This document shows positions 59,568 to 64,000 of a stretch of DNA of 64,000 nucleotides, piece by piece. Below the pieces are notes generated by a model, which ran no database searches, was not told where the DNA came from, and saw only the letters and a list, made by a program, of their open reading frames with translations. The number at the start of each line of letters is the position of its first letter. Position 1 is the stretch's first letter. The translations under genes were made by a program, and so were the position numbers. Source of the DNA: Siderastrea siderea. Lineage: Eukaryota; Cnidaria; Anthozoa; Scleractinia; Rhizangiidae. Location of the stretch: positions 35,343,943 through 35,407,942 of the forward strand of contig OZ034970.1 of NCBI GenBank assembly GCA_964030785.1, written 5' to 3'.

Positions 59568-60873
59568 CTGTAAGGAAAGTCAAAGAAAATGTTACCGTTT
59601 AAGCAATTAGTCGTGAAAATGATAGCTGTGAATGGACTCAACTGGTGAATCCCATATCGCTTTAATCCTAGGACAATTGTCAATTGAGATTAATTACGAA
59701 ATTAATTACGAAAACAAACTACTGCTCCTGTTGCACACTGACAAACAATCATGAACTGCTGTTCTTGAATACACGCAATCGACGGAACTCAATCTGGTCT
59801 ACACATGGTTGGTGTGACATTACAATGACGGACACAACGATCAACGCAGTGGCGATAAGGTGTCATATTTAGATGCACTTCAGATGTATTTCTATGAATA
59901 GGTGGCCCTCACAAATGAGCATGCATCCTCGCTCTTTGACTGGTTCTCAATCACTAGTCTATTTTCTTAAATTCTAGAAACGCAAAAGGACCCAAACGTT
60001 GTTCAAGTAATTGCCGTTAACAAAACTTCCTTTGCCGGAATATTTTTTGGTGAGTTAACTTTGCTTTCAAGGTGGTTCTAAGTTTAAGTATATCTGAAAG
60101 AAATCCTAAAGTGGGACCATTTAAATGAAAGCTACCGAGCAGTACTTTCCCGTGGTACTGTGCGATTATGCTGTGAATTAATGCTCAGTAGCTTTCATTT
60201 GAATGGTCACACTTTAGGAGTTTATTCACAGACTCAAAAGTTAAACCAGAGGTAAAAATAAATTGATTAAAGGTTTGATTCTTTAAGTGGAGTTTGAAAC
60301 TCGACCAATACTGTCGACTAACTTATCAAATAAACAAAATCAGAGGCTTGCATAAGATGTCAGATTTTATGGGACAGTATATCCGTAAAGAATGCTTACC
60401 TAGCCTGGATGGTTCCAGGAAATCTAGATATACAATAAAGAGATTGGTTGAGTTGATTTCCAGAAGCAGAATAAGGAAACAAAAGAGGTTAAAGAATGGA
60501 AAGAACCGCGTTCGTTCGATGGACTTAGGTATGACTCGAATTTTCACGATGCAATAATCTCAGCAGCCATCTTGAATTCCCCTATACGAATCAAAATGAC
60601 TGGATGTTCAGGGTCCCAAGGGTCCCAAGGGTCCCAGCTACGGTTCCACCTACCCCGAATTAGCATTTTTCTTAGGTGCAACTAGAAAAAGGCTTTGAGC
60701 TCTGGACTCTGCAGCAAAAATCTCGGGGCTCCACAATTCCAAAGATCACTCCTTTGGGAGCCTGAGTATTACTGATACTTTTTAAAGCACTCTTCTCCTG
60801 TTAATGATCAGCAGATGAAAATCATTACTCTTCACACTTGGAGTCAGACTTTAAGTCATAAGTCGTTACGTAA

Positions 60874-60965
60874 GCATAGAGCCTGTGGATGAAATACTGA
60901 AGTGTGACATTCAAATGAAAGCTCTTCGGCAGTATATTCCTGTAATGCTGTTTGCTTTGCAGTTG
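60874..60965 (+). repeat. Copy of the ~115 bp dispersed repeat
   Basis: Plus-orientation copy with the landmarks CTGTGGATGAAATACTGAAG, GTGACATTCAAATGAAAGCT and CCTGTAATGCTGTTTG. A (CCCAAGGGT) triplet run lies nearby at about 60608-60636. No exon seen from 60508 to 61640. Confidence 0.65.
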
Positions 60966-61648
60966 CAATGCTTTTCGAGACAAAATTTGGGGATTTTTCT
61001 CTCTCTTTGGCGAGAACGGTTGAAGGACCAAGAGCAGTTGTAAAAAGGAAGCCTTCTCATCGATCTGAACGAGCAAACGATTCAGTGATACATATATATA
61101 TTACTAATTTGCATTCATTTCCGTTCCCCATATTTCCACGCCAATCCAAATTGATTGAAGAAATGTTTAGAAAATAAAACGATTTCCGGCAACGGGATTA
61201 ACATCGAGAACAAAATTTCACCTTTTCCTTGTTTTCCACAAGTTAAGAGGACTGAACGTGATGCAAAGGACATGGCTCCATCTGATGAAATTAAAGCATC
61301 TAACCCTTAACCAGTCATAAGATATGCTTGTTTTTGAAGTGATTAAAGAGTCATTTAAAGGTCACGGTATTTTTGGTGACGCTATCTAGAGAACCGTTAT
61401 ACTTGAATGTGACAATAAAATATTTCTTTACAGATAAAATCACAGTCTCAGCTACTTTAGTCCAGACAGACACAAAACACTCGCACATTTCTAGCTCAAC
61501 TTCCCAGAATCGGACCAATGCTTGACCCCTTTACATTCCCTCACTCAGTGTTTCCTTAATGGTGCGAGGACTCAACAGGGTTTTTCCAGGGAATGAATAA
61601 ATAAATAAAGAAAAAAAAGAAATAAAGAAACCTTGAAACAAACGAAAG

Positions 61649-61772
61649 AAGCTACGAACGAACGAACGAACGAACGAACGAACGCACAAATGAATGAATG
61701 AATGAATGAATGAATGAATGAATGAATGAATGAATGAATGAATGAACGAACGAACGAACGAACGAACGAAAC
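61649..61772. repeat. Compound (AACG)n-(AATG)n-(AACG)n microsatellite
   Basis: Three blocks: about 61652-61688 AACG, 61688-61744 AATG, 61744-61770 AACG. The minus-strand open frame over it is a Ser-Phe-Ile-His repeat artefact. Confidence 0.9.
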
Positions 61773-62189
61773 GAAGAAAATACGAGAAAAACGGTTTCAC
61801 CGTGTTCATTTTTCTCTTCCCAAGATTTCTTGTTGTTATTCTATAGTTGAAACCGTTGTTTGGAGTTTTATATTTTATTGAACGACTTGACGAGCCTGTA
61901 TAGAAGTAGAATGAACAAAAATACTGTAAAGCGGCCCATACAATGAGCACTACCGTGGAGTGACGTTTTGACTCTTGCACTCGTTAAAGCGCATGTTAAA
62001 GCGCATGTTCAAACATGTCCATACAAAAATTCCAAAAACTAACTGCCCCACTAAAGAAAAAGAAAGTACTACAAGGATACTTTAAGATTTTACCGGCAGG
62101 AGGGGGCTCCTGATTTTACCCCAGACGCAACAGGTTAGGACCACATTGTACAGCTGAGCATAGAAAAACAGACCAAGGCAATTTCTGCT

Positions 62190-62690
62190 CAATAAGTTTC
62201 ATTTGAATGATAAAGATTGGGATTAAACTACTGTAAAATAAGAAGCAACTTGCAAATGTACAACATATTAAACAACACCAAAGGGAGGGACTGCTCCGAG
62301 AAGCTTTGAGTTGATTGGTTATACTTAAGGACTTCGTCTAAATATTTAAAAGTTAGAATCATCATTGTACGGCAAAGAACTTGAGCACCACAGGAAACGG
62401 CAACACAGCGAAGTCCCATTCACTAGGTTTTATTTGAAAGGATAACGTTTTATCGTCAGACCAAGAAATTAGAATCACCTTGCAATCGTGAAGAGTGACA
62501 AACAACACCAAAGGAAAGTCCTTCTCAGTGGCTTTCATTTCGATTGGTTAATCACTAGGATTTTATTGCCAGTCTCAACATTAGAGCCACCTTGCAAAAT
62601 AATAAACAGCAGCACTGAAAGGAATGTACTGCTCAGTAGCATTCGATAAGGTGGTTTAACTTTTGGATTTTATCACGAGACTCTACAATG
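62190..62690 (-). repeat. Tandem cluster of diverged ~115 bp repeat units
   Basis: Successive minus-orientation units, recognised by TTTCATTTGAATG-like, ACTAGGATTTTATTGCCAG-like and CACCTTGCAA-like landmarks, at roughly 62190, 62410, 62520 and 62635. No coding feature lies between 61773 and 63154. Confidence 0.55.
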
Positions 62691-63154
62691 AGACTATCCT
62701 AGCCTACGTTTCCGCCCATGCATTCGCTTTTTTCGCCTCGCGAAATTGGGCGAGCGCGAAATTTTTGCGCGGCCAAATTAAAAAGCTAAAAATGCTTCAA
62801 ACCTGCGGAAGACCCAACCAAAAACGCTTACTAGGCAAGCTCAGAACCACCCTGCAACTGTATACAGCATAATAAACAACATCAAATGAAAATTTCATGT
62901 TCAGTGTTAAGTCTTGCAGCAAAGAATACGGTCTTCTAAGTGTGTTATATAAGTGCCATCTTAACCATCTGGTAAGATTCATCCGACTACAATGTACACT
63001 GAGACACTAAATCTGTGTAAACTTGTGAGTCATCTTTTTGAAATTCCACTTCCATTTTCACACATTCCTTTTACAGCATCAGTTAAAAATAAATAATAAT
63101 TTAAGAAATTTACTCTTAAACTAGCTTTATTAATCGGCACAGCGTTTTACTTAC

Positions 63155-63240
63155 CTTGAAAGAGAATTTGTAATAAGAAGAACCAATGTTTTGGGATCCA
63201 ATATTAGGCCCCCCACCGAGATTAAAAAGCCACGACTTAA
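63155..63240 (-). CDS. Gene C upstream exon (long N-terminal isoform)
   Basis: Acceptor after a T-rich tract (TTTACAAAAG), 86 bases (two bases completing a codon plus 28 codons), GTAAGT donor in phase 0. It encodes KSWLFNLGGGPNIGSQNIGS then SYYKFSFK. The incoming phase (needs one base) matches the donor of the exon at 63947-63980. Confidence 0.5.
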
Positions 63241-63394
63241 CTTTTGTAAACCAGGACAAAAAATACAAAGCAACGCTGAACAAAAGCTTGATCAAAGACA
63301 ATCAAACTTTTTCTATAATTTAAGTGCACAGCGGTTTCTTTTATCCATTCTATCTGTCCACAAAATTTAACACATAGAGTAATTAGGAGTACCG

Positions 63395-63540
63395 TATTTT
63401 CTTGTCTAAACGCCAGATCCCGAATAAACGCTGGTTTCAAATAAACACCGGGTCTACAGGGCCGAGTTTAAAATAAACGCTCCAGGTGTTTATTCGGGGT
63501 CCCGGCGTTTATTTGAGGTCCCGGCGTTTATTCGAGATGG
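63395..63540. repeat. Hairpin-forming repeat with AATAAACGC units
   Basis: Several AATAAACGC/GCGTTTATT copies in both orientations around CCCGGCGTTTATTTGAGG, flanked on the left by ACCGTATTTTCTTG. This pattern occurs in MITE-like repeats of many animal genomes. Inside the intron between the two 5'-most gene C exons. Confidence 0.5.
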
Positions 63541-63946
63541 GTATGGATTATGTGTCGTAATTGCATACTAGCTCTCTTTCTACCTTTTTGTTTGAATTTA
63601 TACACTGGTATTCAAACCTTAACTACCTTTTACAATTGCACTTCTAACTAAAACAGATGAAACAAACGACGCATTAGGTTAAGTGTCAATCTCGTTTTCT
63701 GCGGGCTTGTCTATCAAGAGATGGTCATCTCAAGGGTTTCTCCAGCATTTGCTCAGCAGTTCCTTCAACTGCTCCATAATTTTGCCTTTCTCAGAACTAA
63801 TGGAGCAGGAACCTCGTCACCACCTTCTACATTGCTTGCACAGTACGTTTGCCGATACACTTCCTCCGTGTCTCACGGAGAACTGTAACATTCAGAAAAG
63901 TTCAATCACAGTTCCTGTTAGTGAAGTTTTTTGAGAAATGACTTAC

Positions 63947-63980
63947 CAGATTCACCGAGACGAGACAAAGTAGGTGACAT
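63947..63980 (-). CDS. Gene C 5'-most exon seen (start uncertain)
   Basis: From the ATG at 63980: MSPTLSRLGES plus one base, then a GTAAGT donor (phase 1), matching the exon at 63240. The frame remains open upstream to the window edge, so the exon may extend beyond 64000 and the ATG may not be the start. Confidence 0.45.
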
Positions 63981-64000
63981 TGTTTCACATTTTTTAACGT

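Larger units (their letters stand above)
57609..60507. repeat. Inverted duplication, ~330 bp arms separated by ~2.2 kb
   Basis: The left arm (about 57609-57944) and right arm (about 60178-60507) are inverted copies with only a few differences by eye. Both contain a ~75-codon open frame (KLDQY..LTYQINKIRGLHKM, then SDFMGQYIRKECLPSLDGS). Both also carry a piece of the ~115 bp repeat. Neither copy has a clear splice acceptor or family motif, so coding status is open. The near identity indicates a recent event. Confidence 0.7.

Noticed and set aside
61531..61980. 149-codon open frame with Ser-Phe-Ile-His repeats
   Set aside because: Artefact of the AACG/AATG microsatellite; no start context, splice support or domain.
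1..64000. CRISPR arrays, operons or other prokaryotic systems
   Set aside because: No regularly spaced identical repeats or operon-like ORFs; the window is clearly intron-containing eukaryotic DNA.

Overview
This is eukaryotic nuclear DNA: AT-rich, with long introns, GT-AG splice sites, one nuclear tRNA and many degraded transposons. The families seen (collagen-like type II membrane proteins, Penelope-like and L1/Tx1-like retroelement pieces, tRNA-derived SINEs, foldback elements) suggest an anthozoan cnidarian, probably a stony coral. That assignment is inference. Gene models were built by hand from reading frame, splice sites, phase agreement and paralog comparison; there is no transcript support.

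Left part (1-24.6 kb): a cluster of paralogous genes for type II membrane proteins with a short cytoplasmic tail, one membrane segment, a coiled-coil stalk, a short Gly-X-Y collagen segment and a six-cysteine C-terminal domain. Gene A (+, 3780-9649, 5 exons, 322 aa) and gene B (-, 13457-24533, 13 exons, 635 aa) are convergent. A third, diverged collagen exon (D, -, 655-869) lies at the left edge, with an L1/Tx1-like LINE 3' end (about 1790-3128) between D and A. The plan resembles class A scavenger receptors/MARCO, but the C-terminal domain is not one I can name. The introns carry a Penelope-like fragment with hammerhead-ribozyme-like remnants (about 8385-9420), MITEs and a 1.65 kb foldback element.

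Middle part (24.6-35.6 kb): I see no convincing protein gene. It holds a tRNA-Ser(GCU) (31241-31322), a two-copy promoter-like tandem repeat (32322-32846) and a palindrome with a hammerhead-like core (34471-34647).

Right part (35.6-64 kb): one large minus-strand gene, C, a Rho-family guanine nucleotide exchange factor with a complete DH domain and no visible PH domain. Twelve common exons run from 44992 down to 35667. At least four candidate alternative first exons (46214, 47616, 51868, 56706) and a longer N-terminal exon series (63980, 63240, 59567) all end in phase 0 and can feed the first common exon. Two of the first exons were made by a roughly 1.4 kb tandem duplication of promoter plus exon, and their 57 coding bases differ at four sites, all amino-acid changing. 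This part is also full of a dispersed ~115 bp repeat family and contains a 330 bp inverted duplication, two SINEs, and two unrecognised minus-strand coding-like segments (53945-54092 and 55678-56296).
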